From positions 1-64,000 of the forward strand of contig CAYXGZ010000008.1 of NCBI GenBank assembly GCA_964464755.1: a stretch of DNA of 64,000 nt, in the 5' to 3' direction. The position numbers were made by a program, and so were the translations under genes. How positions within the stretch are numbered: the stretch's first letter is position 1; each line of letters begins with the position of its first letter. The notes below the pieces were generated by a model that saw only the letters and a list, made by a program, of their open reading frames with translations, was not told the origin of the DNA and did no database searches. Positions 54,438 through 62,455 of the stretch are shown one piece after another. The stretch is from CAYXGZ01 sp964464755 (GTDB taxonomy: Bacteria; Planctomycetota; MHYJ01; JACPRB01).

Positions 54438-55505
54438 ATGGGTGACGCCGGCCGAATCCTGTCGCGGGAGGAGGTCGAGACCCTCCTCGCCGCCGTCGGC
54501 TCGCCGCCCCCGCCCCCCGCGCTCGACCCCTTCCAGCCCCCCTGCCTGCGTTCCGGCGAGCTGGCCGCCGCCGACGTCCTGCGCCGCGAGCTCGGCTCGG
54601 AGCTCTCGGTCGCGCTGGGCGCCGCGCTCCGCGCGCCGGTGACGGTCCGGCCGCTCGACGACCCCGGGGCGAACTGGCCCGAGACGGGCTGGGCCGCCGG
54701 CGAGGATCACGCGGTCGCGCTCGATCCCGAGTTCGCGTTCCCGGCCCTCGAGCGGCTGCTCGGCGGCCCCCCGGGCGAGGCCCTGCTGCCGGGGCGGCCT
54801 CCCAGCGACACCGAGTGGCGGCTGCTGCGGGTCGTGCTCGAGGCCCTGGCCACGGCGCTGGGCCGGACGCTGCCGGGCGCGGGGACCTTCGCGCCGGCCG
54901 TCCCGTCGCGCCAACCCGCGCCCCCGGGCCCGGCCTGGAACTACGAAGTGGCGATCGGCGGCCGCAAGGGCGGCCTGCGGATCTTCGTCGCGGAGCGACG
55001 GCTCGCGGCCGAGCTGGCCCGGCGGGGGGCCCGGCCGGCGGCGCCCGAGGCGCCCGTCGTCCTGCGGCTGCCGCGGCTCTACATCCGGCTTTCCGACGCC
55101 GGATCGTTGCGGGTCGGCGACGTCCTCTCGAGCTCGCTGTCCGCGGACTCGGGCTGGATCCTCGACGGCGGAGCGGGCCGGGTGCTCGGCGCGCGGGCCG
55201 GGGAGCTGGACGGACGCGTCGCCGCGGAGCTCTCGGGGCCCGCGGCGCGCGAGGTCGCCGGCACGCTGGAACGGATCGCGGGCCCGTCGCCCTCCGACCC
55301 GGCGGGGGCGGTGGTCGTGGAGCTCGCGGCCGTCGCGGGGGCGCTGCGCGTGCCGCCGGACCTGCGGCCCGGGATGGACCTGCCCCTGGGGGCGCCGGGG
55401 CCGCTGGCGCTCGCGGCGGGGGATCGGCCCGTCGCGGAGGGCGCGCTGGACCGTCGCGGGGACCGGCTCGTGTTCCGCGTGGAGCGCCTGCTCCCGCGGC
55501 CCTGA
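54438..55505 (+). CDS. FliM-like protein (flagellar switch family), orphan
   Basis: 355 residues. The first 21 residues contain ILSREEVETLLAAVG, matching the FliM N-terminal CheY-P-binding peptide (LSQ-E-EIDALL). A central FliM-like domain (ALDPEFAFPALERLLGG, SDTEWRLLRVVLEALATALG) follows, with the C-terminal SpoA module VVVELAAVAGALRVPPDLRP-to-FRVERLL. No other flagellar or type III secretion gene is in the window. It may be a distant flagellar locus member or a repurposed switch protein. The Pro-rich linker and low conservation suggest divergence. Confidence 0.75.
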   Translation: MGDAGRILSREEVETLLAAVGSPPPPPALDPFQPPCLRSGELAAADVLRRELGSELSVALGAALRAPVTVRPLDDPGANWPETGWAAGEDHAVALDPEFAFPALERLLGGPPGEALLPGRPPSDTEWRLLRVVLEALATALGRTLPGAGTFAPAVPSRQPAPPGPAWNYEVAIGGRKGGLRIFVAERRLAAELARRGARPAAPEAPVVLRLPRLYIRLSDAGSLRVGDVLSSSLSADSGWILDGGAGRVLGARAGELDGRVAAELSGPAAREVAGTLERIAGPSPSDPAGAVVVELAAVAGALRVPPDLRPGMDLPLGAPGPLALAAGDRPVAEGALDRRGDRLVFRVERLLPRP

Positions 55506-55509
55506 ATAT

Positions 55510-55540
55510 TTGCACGACCCCTCGGGCTCCCGACTATAAT
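55510..55540 (+). promoter_or_regulatory. Promoter of the YbjN-like / FHA genes
   Basis: TTGCAC at 55510-55515, 19 bp spacer, perfect TATAAT at 55535-55540; the leader of about 16 nt contains CCGGAG. Confidence 0.45.
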
Positions 55541-55562
55541 CATCGCTTCCCCGGAGTCCCTC

Positions 55563-55958
55563 ATGACGCTGAAGGACCTGCTGTCGAAGATCGCCGCGGC
55601 CGAGGGCTGGAAGCTGGAGGCCGCCCGCGAAGGCTGGAACCTCGTCGTCCCGACGGTGAAGGACCGGACGCAGATCGTGGCGGCGGTGGACTTCAAGGAC
55701 GGGAAGTCGGACATGGTCCGCTACACGTCCGTCGTGGGCGACCGCAAGGCGCTGGACGGGCCCCGCCTCACGGCGGCCCTCGAGCTGAACGCGCGCCTGC
55801 CGCACGGCTGCCTGGCCCTGGACGGCAAGAACCTCGTGATCACGGCGACGCGGCCCCTGGCCACGACGACCGCGGAGACCTCCGCGGCGGTGGTCCGCTA
55901 CGTCGCCGCCCAGTCGGACAAGTACGAGCGTCTCATCTACGGGGCGGACCGGCACTAG
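55563..55958 (+). CDS. YbjN/type III chaperone-fold small protein
   Basis: 131 residues, no signal or membrane segment. The pattern of a helix (DLLSKIAAAEGWKLE), strands (NLVVPTVKDRTQIVAAVDF), a helix (LTAALELNARLPHGCLAL) and a last long helix (ETSAAVVRYVAAQSDKYERL) is that of YbjN and secretion-chaperone-like proteins. CCGGAG upstream. Probably a cytoplasmic binding protein for its neighbour, the FHA protein, 21 bp downstream. Assignment is by fold pattern only. Confidence 0.6.
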   Translation: MTLKDLLSKIAAAEGWKLEAAREGWNLVVPTVKDRTQIVAAVDFKDGKSDMVRYTSVVGDRKALDGPRLTAALELNARLPHGCLALDGKNLVITATRPLATTTAETSAAVVRYVAAQSDKYERLIYGADRH

Positions 55959-55979
55959 CCGGCGGCCCGGGAGCCGGAC

Positions 55980-57413
55980 ATGGCGACCCTGACGGTATCC
56001 GGTCCCGACGGGGACGAGACCGTCGAGCTCGGCGCGGCCCTCGTGGTGATCGGCCGCGGGCTCGAGAGCGACGTCCGGCTGAAGGACGTGAAGGCGTCGC
56101 GCCGGCACGTCCAGGTGGCGAGGGCGGGAGGGGGGTACCGGGTCAAGGACCTGGGCAGCGGGAACGGGACGTTCCTCAACGGCGTCCAGCTCGCGGGGGA
56201 GCAGCCCCTGGCGCCCGGCGACCGGATCCAGGTGGGCGACACGGTGATCACGTTCGAGGACGAGCAGGCCTCCCCGGGGGCCGCCGGGCCGGCGGCGGGG
56301 GGGCGGGGCGGGGAATCCAGAAGCAGGAGTGAAACGAGGCGCATGGCGAACACGAATCCGCCGACCGGACGGACCGGCTCCACGCACCGGCCCACGACCG
56401 CCCGCAAGGTCGCGGGGGCCCCGACCTCCGCGTCGAAGACCGTCCCCTCGAAGGCCGCCCCGACCGGGCAGACCTCGAAGGTCCAGAAGACGGGCACCCA
56501 GGCCGTGCGCACGGGCACCGGCCGGACCCCGACGGCCCGGACCACGACCTCGACCCGCCGCGAGCAGTTGACCGCCAGCTCGGGCAAGAAGGGGATGAAC
56601 CCGGTCGTCGTCGGCGGCATCGTCGTCGGCGTCGTCGTGGTGGTCTTCACGGTCATCCTCTTCCTCCCCTCGGGCGAGGACAAGTCCATCGAGCTCCGGG
56701 ACCGCGCCAACAAGCTCCTCGCCGAGGGCGCCGGCCACTACAAGAAGGACCAGCTCGACGAGGCGGTCGCGAAGTACAAGGAGCTCCTCAAGCTCTCCGA
56801 GCAGCACAAGGAGCTGAAGAAGTTCGGCAAGGAGGCGCAGGCGCAGCTCGACGAGATCGCCAGCTACCGGAAGGACTTCGACGCCGCCAACAAGCGCTGG
56901 GAGGACTGGCGCGCCGAGGTCGAGAAGGAGGGCGTCACGGGCGACCGGAAGAAGGCCCTGCTCCTCGAGGGCCGCAAGCTGAAGTCCGACTACGGCAAGG
57001 CGACGCTCGCGTGGCTCTCCGACCTCGAGAAGAAGCTCGAGGTCCTGCAGCGCGAGGTGGACACGGACGCCGCGATCGCCGACCGGGAGAAGTTCCAGGG
57101 CTTCCGCAACCAGATGGTCTCGAAGTACACGCTCGACAAGAAGGACCAGGCGAAGTACGGCCCGGCGCTCGTCGAGTGGAAGCAGTGGTGCGAGCGCGCC
57201 TCCGGCGAGGAGAAGCGCCGCGGCGAGGCGGAGCTCGAGTCCCTCGAGGGCCGGGCCGCGGAGGCCTTCAAGACGGCGCAGAACCGGGCCGAGCGCGCGA
57301 ACACCGAGGAGGGCAAGGCCAAGGCCCGCGAGATCCTCGAGGAGGCCTTCGTCCGCCTCAAGGGCAGCAAGATGGAGCCCCAGCTCAAGGACCTGATGAA
57401 GAAGTTCGACTAG
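55980..57413 (+). CDS. FHA-domain membrane protein with coiled-coil C-terminus
   Basis: 477 residues. FHA domain at about 1-95 with the phosphothreonine-binding blocks VIGRGLESDV, SRRHVQVA and GSGNGTFLNG. A Thr/Ser/Pro-rich linker runs to about 200, then one membrane helix (NPVVVGGIVVGVVVVVFTVI) and a long charged coiled coil with a TPR-like start (GAGHYKKDQLDEAVAKYKEL). The FHA part should be cytoplasmic and bind phosphothreonine on kinase substrates (two Ser/Thr kinases are encoded here); the coiled coil is then periplasmic. An internal ATG at 56344 could start a shorter form lacking FHA. Confidence 0.88.
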   Translation: MATLTVSGPDGDETVELGAALVVIGRGLESDVRLKDVKASRRHVQVARAGGGYRVKDLGSGNGTFLNGVQLAGEQPLAPGDRIQVGDTVITFEDEQASPGAAGPAAGGRGGESRSRSETRRMANTNPPTGRTGSTHRPTTARKVAGAPTSASKTVPSKAAPTGQTSKVQKTGTQAVRTGTGRTPTARTTTSTRREQLTASSGKKGMNPVVVGGIVVGVVVVVFTVILFLPSGEDKSIELRDRANKLLAEGAGHYKKDQLDEAVAKYKELLKLSEQHKELKKFGKEAQAQLDEIASYRKDFDAANKRWEDWRAEVEKEGVTGDRKKALLLEGRKLKSDYGKATLAWLSDLEKKLEVLQREVDTDAAIADREKFQGFRNQMVSKYTLDKKDQAKYGPALVEWKQWCERASGEEKRRGEAELESLEGRAAEAFKTAQNRAERANTEEGKAKAREILEEAFVRLKGSKMEPQLKDLMKKFD

Positions 57414-57471
57414 GTCGAACTCGGCGCCCCCGGGAACGTCCAATCCTCCGGCCGAACCGGAGGAGCCCCCC

Positions 57472-58296
57472 GTGCGCCGACTTCCGACCCCCGTCCTCCT
57501 CGCCCTGCTCGCCGCCTGCGGGGGCGGGGGCCCCGATCCCGAGGCCGTCCGCGCCGAGGTGGACCGCGCCCGGGCCGCCGCGACGAAGGCCCGTTCCTCG
57601 GGTGACCACGACGGCGAGTTGAAGTACCTGCGCGCCGCCCTCGAAGCCGCGTCCTCCCACGCCTCGCTCCGCCCCCTCGCCTCCGAGCTCCGGGTGCAGG
57701 TCCGCCTCGCCGAGGAGGCCCAGGCGGGCCGCGCGGCCCTCGACGTCCGCTGGGAGGCCTGCCAGGGACGCTACGAGGCCGCGTCCGCCGCCGACGGCGC
57801 CGCGTGGGCGGCCTTGGAAAAGAGCGAGGGCCGGGGCGTGAGGAGGTCGGAGCTCGCGGGAATCCAGTCCCGGATCTCGGGCCTGCTGCTGGAACTTTCC
57901 AGGCTCGAGACGGAGTCGCGGGAGGCCCGCCGGCCCTGGGCGCGGGAGCTGGTTGCGGCGAGGGATCGCCTGGGCGCGCTGGACCGCCGCGCGGCCGCGG
58001 CGGCCCGGGAGCAGGAGTTCCGGCCCACGAAGCTGCGCATCGACCGGGACTGCGGCGCGGAGCGCGAGGCGGACTGGCGGCCGGGTCCGGCGACGAGGGC
58101 CTGGGTCGAGTTCCTCGCGACGGCGCCCGAGGGGGAGCGGCGGGCGGCGGAGGACGAGATCAGGACCTGGCGGGCGAGGGGCGAGCGCCTCGTGTCGCGG
58201 GCGCTGGGACGCGAGGGGAGCGACCTGGAGGAGGCGGCGAGGCGCGTCGAGGGAATCCCTGAGCTCGAGGAACGGATCCGCCGCCCGAAGCGGTAG
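57472..58296 (+). CDS. Coiled-coil lipoprotein
   Basis: 274 residues from a GTG at 57472 preceded by GGAGGAG, one of the best ribosome-binding sites here. Lipobox LAAC (Cys16) then Gly-rich linker; the rest is helical and charged (VRAEVDRARAAATKARSSGD, GIQSRISGLLLELSRLETES). No domain recognised. It may be co-expressed with the FHA protein 58 bp upstream. Its stop abuts that of pilO on the other strand. Confidence 0.72.
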   Translation: MRRLPTPVLLALLAACGGGGPDPEAVRAEVDRARAAATKARSSGDHDGELKYLRAALEAASSHASLRPLASELRVQVRLAEEAQAGRAALDVRWEACQGRYEAASAADGAAWAALEKSEGRGVRRSELAGIQSRISGLLLELSRLETESREARRPWARELVAARDRLGALDRRAAAAAREQEFRPTKLRIDRDCGAEREADWRPGPATRAWVEFLATAPEGERRAAEDEIRTWRARGERLVSRALGREGSDLEEAARRVEGIPELEERIRRPKR

Positions 58297-59031
58297 CTAG
58301 TCCGGAGAAGGAGTGGTCGTCTTCTTCTCGGGGGCCGGCGTCGGCGTGGGAGCCGGCGTCGGGGAGGGCGTCGGGCCCGGGGGCTTCGCGGCCCCGGCTC
58401 CCGCCCCCGCGGGGGCGCCGGCCGGCGCGGGAGGAGCCTCCGGACGCGCCAGGTAGGTCGAGAGGGTCACGGCCAGCGCGCGGATCGCGAGGCCGCCCTT
58501 CTCCTCCTTGGACCCGGCGACCATCTGGATCTTGTCGACGGTCACGAAACGGCCGTCGTTCTCCAGGTGGAAGAGGAAGTTGAGCAGCGAGTGGAAGCCC
58601 CCGCCGACCTTGAAGTCGTACGTGGCCTTGAAGATGCCCGCCGGGAGGGCGGGGGGCCCGCCCGCGGCCGCCGTCGGGGCGGACGTGGTCGGGTTGATGT
58701 ACTTCGCGTCGCCGATGCCGACGCGGCTCTTCTTGCGGATCTTGTCGACGAGGTTGGCGAAGTCGTCGTTCTCCTTCTTGCCGCCGTCGAACGGCGGGAT
58801 CTGCGCGCTGATGCGCGCGATCTCCTCGGTGAGGTCCTTGATCTTCTTCTCGAGGGGCTTGATCTGGGCCCGCTTGTCCTCCATCTCCTTGCGGGTCGCC
58901 TTGCGGGCGTCGATCTGCTGGTCGAGCTCCGGGATGACCATGAACTGGTAGTACCAGACGGCGGTGCCGCCGAGCACGACCTGGACGCCCAGGGCGACGA
59001 AGAGGACGATCGTCAGGACCTTCTCGTTCAC
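58297..59031 (-). CDS. pilO: Type IV pilus inner-membrane protein PilO
   Basis: 244 residues from a GTG at 59031 overlapping the pilN stop. One membrane helix (KVLTIVLFVALGVQVVLGGT), a coiled coil (RKEMEDKRAQIKPLEKKIKD), the line IPPFDGGKKENDDFANLVDK and a ferredoxin-like domain (YDFKVGGGFHSLLNFLFHLE, FVTVDKIQMV) are PilO features. The C-terminal tail is Pro/Thr/Ala-rich and unusual. PilO pairs with PilN in the periplasmic alignment complex of type IV pili. Confidence 0.88.
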   Translation of the reverse strand: MNEKVLTIVLFVALGVQVVLGGTAVWYYQFMVIPELDQQIDARKATRKEMEDKRAQIKPLEKKIKDLTEEIARISAQIPPFDGGKKENDDFANLVDKIRKKSRVGIGDAKYINPTTSAPTAAAGGPPALPAGIFKATYDFKVGGGFHSLLNFLFHLENDGRFVTVDKIQMVAGSKEEKGGLAIRALAVTLSTYLARPEAPPAPAGAPAGAGAGAAKPPGPTPSPTPAPTPTPAPEKKTTTPSPD

Positions 59032-59699
59032 GGCCGCACCCCCGGGGCCGCGGCGGCGGCCTTCTCGCCCATGTTCACGAGGATGACCTCGTAGTCGAGG
59101 GAGAACTGCTCCAGGAACTCCTTCTGGTCGGAGACCTTCCACTCGGTCTGGAAGTTGATCTGCGGGAAGAGGGCCGAGAGCGTCTTGTGGCCCTTGAGCG
59201 CCATGCGGAAGTCCGTGAAGTTCTTCACGTCCAGCCCGCCGCTATGGCACTTCAGGAGGACGCCGTAGGAGGCGCCGCCCTTGTACTTCGGGTCCGCGCT
59301 CTTGAGCTTCTGGTCGACGGTCTTCCCCTCGAGGACCTCGATGCTGTCCAGCCAGACCTTGGGGTTCTGCTGGACGACGTCCCAGACGGAGTCGAAGACC
59401 TGCCACCAGGGGAAGGGCCGGCGGCCGGTCACCAGGCGCAGGTTCGTCACCTGGGCCTCGAGGTTGCCGGACTCGGCCTTGAGCTTCTCGAAGCGGGCCT
59501 CGTCGGGCTTCAGCTTCTCGATGTCGTTGTCGAGCGAGGCGATCTGGTCCTCGCGGTGCTTCGCGGAGATGAAGAGCCAGACCACGACCACGAGGACGAG
59601 GCCGAGGACGACCACGTTGGTCAGGATCAGGCCGAGGCGCGGGAGCGGGGTGCGCTCCGCCTTGCGCTTCTCGACCGGGAGCAGGTTGATCTTGATCAT
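59028..59699 (-). CDS. pilN: Type IV pilus inner-membrane protein PilN
   Basis: 223 residues. The diagnostic N-terminus MIKINLLPVEKRKAE, the cytoplasmic peptide that binds PilM, is followed by one membrane helix (LGLILTNVVVLGLVLVVVVW), a coiled coil and a ferredoxin-like domain with the line KVWLDSIEVLEGKTVDQKL. Overlaps pilO (GTGA) and starts 15 bp after pilM. Confidence 0.9.
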   Translation of the reverse strand: MIKINLLPVEKRKAERTPLPRLGLILTNVVVLGLVLVVVVWLFISAKHREDQIASLDNDIEKLKPDEARFEKLKAESGNLEAQVTNLRLVTGRRPFPWWQVFDSVWDVVQQNPKVWLDSIEVLEGKTVDQKLKSADPKYKGGASYGVLLKCHSGGLDVKNFTDFRMALKGHKTLSALFPQINFQTEWKVSDQKEFLEQFSLDYEVILVNMGEKAAAAAPGVRP

Positions 59700-59714
59700 G
59701 CGCCCTGGGTTCTC

Positions 59715-60743
59715 CTAGTCCCGCCGGATCCGGCTGGCGAGCCCCAGCGCGATGGCCGCCTGGGACGCGTGGTCGTTGAGCAGCTTGGCCGCATCCGCGT
59801 CCAGCTGGAGATCGAGGTGCTGGACCGGGTTCCACTTCCACACCTTCTTCTGGACGGTCTTCTCGAGGATCTCGTCCAGGCCGAGGGTGTTGGAGGCGCC
59901 GCCGACGAGGAAGACCTCGTCGACCTTCTTGTCGTACTGGTTCTCGAAGTAGTCGATCGAGATGTTGACGTCGTGGCAGATGTCCTCGAGCGTCCCGCTG
60001 ACGCAGTCGAGGATCTTCTGCTCCTCGCCCGTGGGGTTGCGCTTGAGGTGCTCGGCGTCCTTGAGGTCCATGCCGAGGTTCTTGCTGATCGCGTCGGTCA
60101 CGTCGTCGCCGCCCTTGTAGAACTCGCGCGTGAAGTAGGACAGGGAGTCGGACATGATGTTGATGTTCGTCTTGGTCGCCCCGATGTCGCAGAGCGCGAC
60201 GAGCTTGCCGGGCCGGACCGAGTCGGGATTGACCGTGCCGCAGAGCTCGTAGGCGTTGCCGAGGGCGAAGCTGTCCACGTCGATGATGGCGGGCTGGAGG
60301 CCGGCGCCCTCGAGCAGGGCGACGTGCTCGTCGATGAAGGTCCGCTTGGCCGCGACGAGGAGGACGCGCATCTCGGGATCCTGGCCCTCGACGACGGGCA
60401 GCTCCTCGAGCTTCTGGCTGTCGTGGAGGACCTCGTCGACCTCGACGGGGATGTACTTGCCGAACTCGTACTTGGCGGCGTTGACGAGCTCCTCGTCGGA
60501 CATCATCGGCATGTTGATGTACCGGACGAAGACGAAGCGTCCGGAAACGGCGCTGACGACGCGCTTGGTCTTGAAGCGGCGCTTCGCGAAGAGTTCCGCG
60601 GTGGCGTCGCCCGCGGAGAGCTGCGGCGGGATCTCCACGCAGCCGAAGTCCGTCACCGAGACCTTGCCGTTGTTCTCGGTGAGCTGGACCGCCTTGATGA
60701 ACTTGCTGCCGATGTCCAGCCCGACGAAGTTGCGGGTCGCCAT
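59715..60743 (-). CDS. pilM: Type IV pilus assembly ATPase-like protein PilM
   Basis: 342 residues from the ATG at 60743 (GGAGCG upstream). Actin-like fold: FVGLDIGSKFIKAVQL (phosphate 1), VALCDIGATKTNINIM (phosphate 2) and VFLVGGASNTLGLDEIL (adenosine), with TREFYKGGDDVTDAISKNLG typical of PilM. It binds ATP and the PilN N-terminus in the cytoplasm. No PilP or PilQ follows pilO here, so the rest of the machine is elsewhere. Confidence 0.93.
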   Translation of the reverse strand: MATRNFVGLDIGSKFIKAVQLTENNGKVSVTDFGCVEIPPQLSAGDATAELFAKRRFKTKRVVSAVSGRFVFVRYINMPMMSDEELVNAAKYEFGKYIPVEVDEVLHDSQKLEELPVVEGQDPEMRVLLVAAKRTFIDEHVALLEGAGLQPAIIDVDSFALGNAYELCGTVNPDSVRPGKLVALCDIGATKTNINIMSDSLSYFTREFYKGGDDVTDAISKNLGMDLKDAEHLKRNPTGEEQKILDCVSGTLEDICHDVNISIDYFENQYDKKVDEVFLVGGASNTLGLDEILEKTVQKKVWKWNPVQHLDLQLDADAAKLLNDHASQAAIALGLASRIRRD

Positions 60744-60774
60744 GCTGCGGAAACGCTCCCGTTGGTAAGCCCAG

Positions 60775-60802
60775 ATGGTACCAGCGGGCAGGCCAATGTC
60801 AA
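60775..60802 (-). promoter_or_regulatory. Promoter of pilMNO
   Basis: Perfect TTGACA (60802-60797 on the minus strand), 16 bp spacer, TACCAT (60780-60775); leader of about 25 nt. Confidence 0.55.
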
Positions 60803-60836
60803 GCAAGTGCGCGGAAAACTCCGGCCCCGATTCCGC

Positions 60837-60864
60837 TTGATTCCCCCGCCCGAACGACTATCAT
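60837..60864 (+). promoter_or_regulatory. Promoter of rpmB-glyA
   Basis: TTGATT at 60837-60842, 16 bp spacer, TATCAT at 60859-60864; leader of about 28 nt with AGGAGG at 60886-60891. Confidence 0.5.
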
Positions 60865-60898
60865 GTCCGGCCTTCGACCCGATCCAGGAGGACCGACC

Positions 60899-61147
60899 GT
60901 GATCCAGCCGATGACCAAGGGCCGGCGCTGCTTCGTCTGCGGCAAGGGGCCCATCCGCGGGGAGATGATCTCCCGCCGCGGTCTCGCCAAGAAGGCCGGC
61001 GGCGTGGGCCGCAAGATCACCGGCAAGACCCGCCGCAGCTGGAACCCCAACCTCCAGCGGATCCGCGCCGTCATCGAGGGCAAGACCCGGCGGATCAAGA
61101 TCTGCACGGGCTGCCTCAGCGCCGGCAAGGTCCAGAAGCCGGCCTAG
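60899..61147 (+). CDS. rpmB: 50S ribosomal protein L28
   Basis: 82 residues from a GTG at 60899 with AGGAGG 7 bases upstream. RRCFVCGKGP at the N-terminus and IKICTGCLSAGKVQK at the C-terminus form the two CxxC halves of the zinc-binding (C+) form; RRSWNPNLQRIRAVIEGKTR is the core L28 block. An insertion of about 15 basic residues (SRRGLAKKAGGVGRKITGK) lies between. A large-subunit ribosomal protein; glyA starts 3 bp later. Confidence 0.95.
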   Translation: MIQPMTKGRRCFVCGKGPIRGEMISRRGLAKKAGGVGRKITGKTRRSWNPNLQRIRAVIEGKTRRIKICTGCLSAGKVQKPA

Positions 61148-61150
61148 CCG

Positions 61151-62455
61151 ATGCCCCGGGAAGACCTCGCCCGCGTCGAGGGGATCGTCCGCTCCCAGGA
61201 CGAGTGGCGCTCCCGGACCATCAACCTCATCGCCAGCGAGAACGTCCTCTCCCGCCGTGCCCGCGCCCTCCTCGGCAGCGACTTCAACCACCGCTATGCC
61301 GAGGGACACCCCGGGGCCCGCTACTACGAGGGCACCCGCTACATCGACGAGATCGAGGCCGAGGCCCGCACCCGCATGGCCGCCCTCTTCGGGGCCTCCC
61401 ACGCGGAAATCCGCACCATCTCCGGCACCAACGCCAACGACGTGGTCTTCGCCACCCAGATCAAGGCGGGCGACCCCGTCGTCGTGAACTCCCTCGCCGT
61501 CGGCGGCCACATCAGCCACCAGGCCATCGGCGGCATGGGGAAGTACACCCGCGCCATCTCGCAGTTCCCCCGCCTCGCCGACGGGTACCGCATCGACGTC
61601 GCCGCCTCCAAGGACCTCATCCACCAGGCGCGCCCCAAGCTGGTCGTCTTCGGCAAGAGCCTCATCCTCTTCCCGGAGCCGGTCAAGGAGCTCGCCGCGG
61701 TCGCCCGCGAGGCCGGGGCGGTCGTCCACTTCGACGGCGCCCACGTCCTGGGCCTCATCGCCGGCGGCCAGTTCCCGAACCCGCTCGAGGAGGGCGCCGA
61801 CCTCCTCACCGGCAGCACCCACAAGACCTTCCCCGGCCCGCAGCGCGGCGTGATCCTCTCCCGCCTGCCCGACGACAAGTGGAAGCCCGTCGACAAGATG
61901 GCCTTCCCGGGCACCCTCTCGAACCACCACCTCATGACGCTGCCCGCCCTGCTGGCGACGATCCACGAGATGGAGGACTTCGGGAAGGACTACGCGGCGA
62001 AGATCGTCGCGAACGCCCGCCACTTCGCCCGCTCGCTCCAGCACCGCGGCTTCCAGGTGGAGTGCGCCGAGCTGGGCTACACCTCGACGCACCAGGTCGC
62101 CGTCAACGTCCGCGCCCATGGCGGCGGCGGCAAGGTCAGCGAGCTGCTCACGGCCAACGACATCATCGTGAACCGCAACCTCCTGCCGCACGACCCCCCG
62201 AAGCAGCTCAACAACCCCTCCGGCCTGCGCCTCGGCGTGCAGGAGATGACGCGCGTCGGCATGGCCGAGCCCGAGATGGAGGAGATCGCGCGCCTGATGA
62301 AGGAGTGCATCGTGGACGGGCGCCCGGTGAAGGACGAGGTCAACCGCTTCCGCTCGCGCTTCACCGAGGTCCGCTACAGCCACGACCAGGCCGCGGTCCC
62401 CGCCGCGCCCCGTCCCGCCTCCGGCGGCGTCGAGGTCGACCTCGCGGGCTATTGA
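61151..62455 (+). CDS. glyA: Serine hydroxymethyltransferase-like GlyA, divergent type
   Basis: 434 residues. INLIASENVLSRRARALLGS, DFNHRYAEGHPGARYYEGTR and YIDEIEAEARTRMAALFGAS are SHMT blocks; the PLP lysine is in LTGSTHKTFPGPQRGVI. The usual bacterial TTTTHKTLRGPRGG and GGHLTHG sequences are replaced by GSTHKTFPGPQRG and GGHISHQ, closer to what I recall of archaeal-type SHMTs. It exchanges a one-carbon unit between serine and a folate (or methanopterin) carrier. Directly downstream of rpmB on the same transcript; overlaps the convergent membrane protein gene by 7 bp. Confidence 0.88.
   Translation: MPREDLARVEGIVRSQDEWRSRTINLIASENVLSRRARALLGSDFNHRYAEGHPGARYYEGTRYIDEIEAEARTRMAALFGASHAEIRTISGTNANDVVFATQIKAGDPVVVNSLAVGGHISHQAIGGMGKYTRAISQFPRLADGYRIDVAASKDLIHQARPKLVVFGKSLILFPEPVKELAAVAREAGAVVHFDGAHVLGLIAGGQFPNPLEEGADLLTGSTHKTFPGPQRGVILSRLPDDKWKPVDKMAFPGTLSNHHLMTLPALLATIHEMEDFGKDYAAKIVANARHFARSLQHRGFQVECAELGYTSTHQVAVNVRAHGGGGKVSELLTANDIIVNRNLLPHDPPKQLNNPSGLRLGVQEMTRVGMAEPEMEEIARLMKECIVDGRPVKDEVNRFRSRFTEVRYSHDQAAVPAAPRPASGGVEVDLAGY

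Noticed and set aside
53229..57443. A 1404-codon minus-strand open frame opposite the FliM-like, YbjN-like and FHA genes
   Set aside because: Same GC artefact; the plus-strand proteins have recognisable domains and the antisense product has none.
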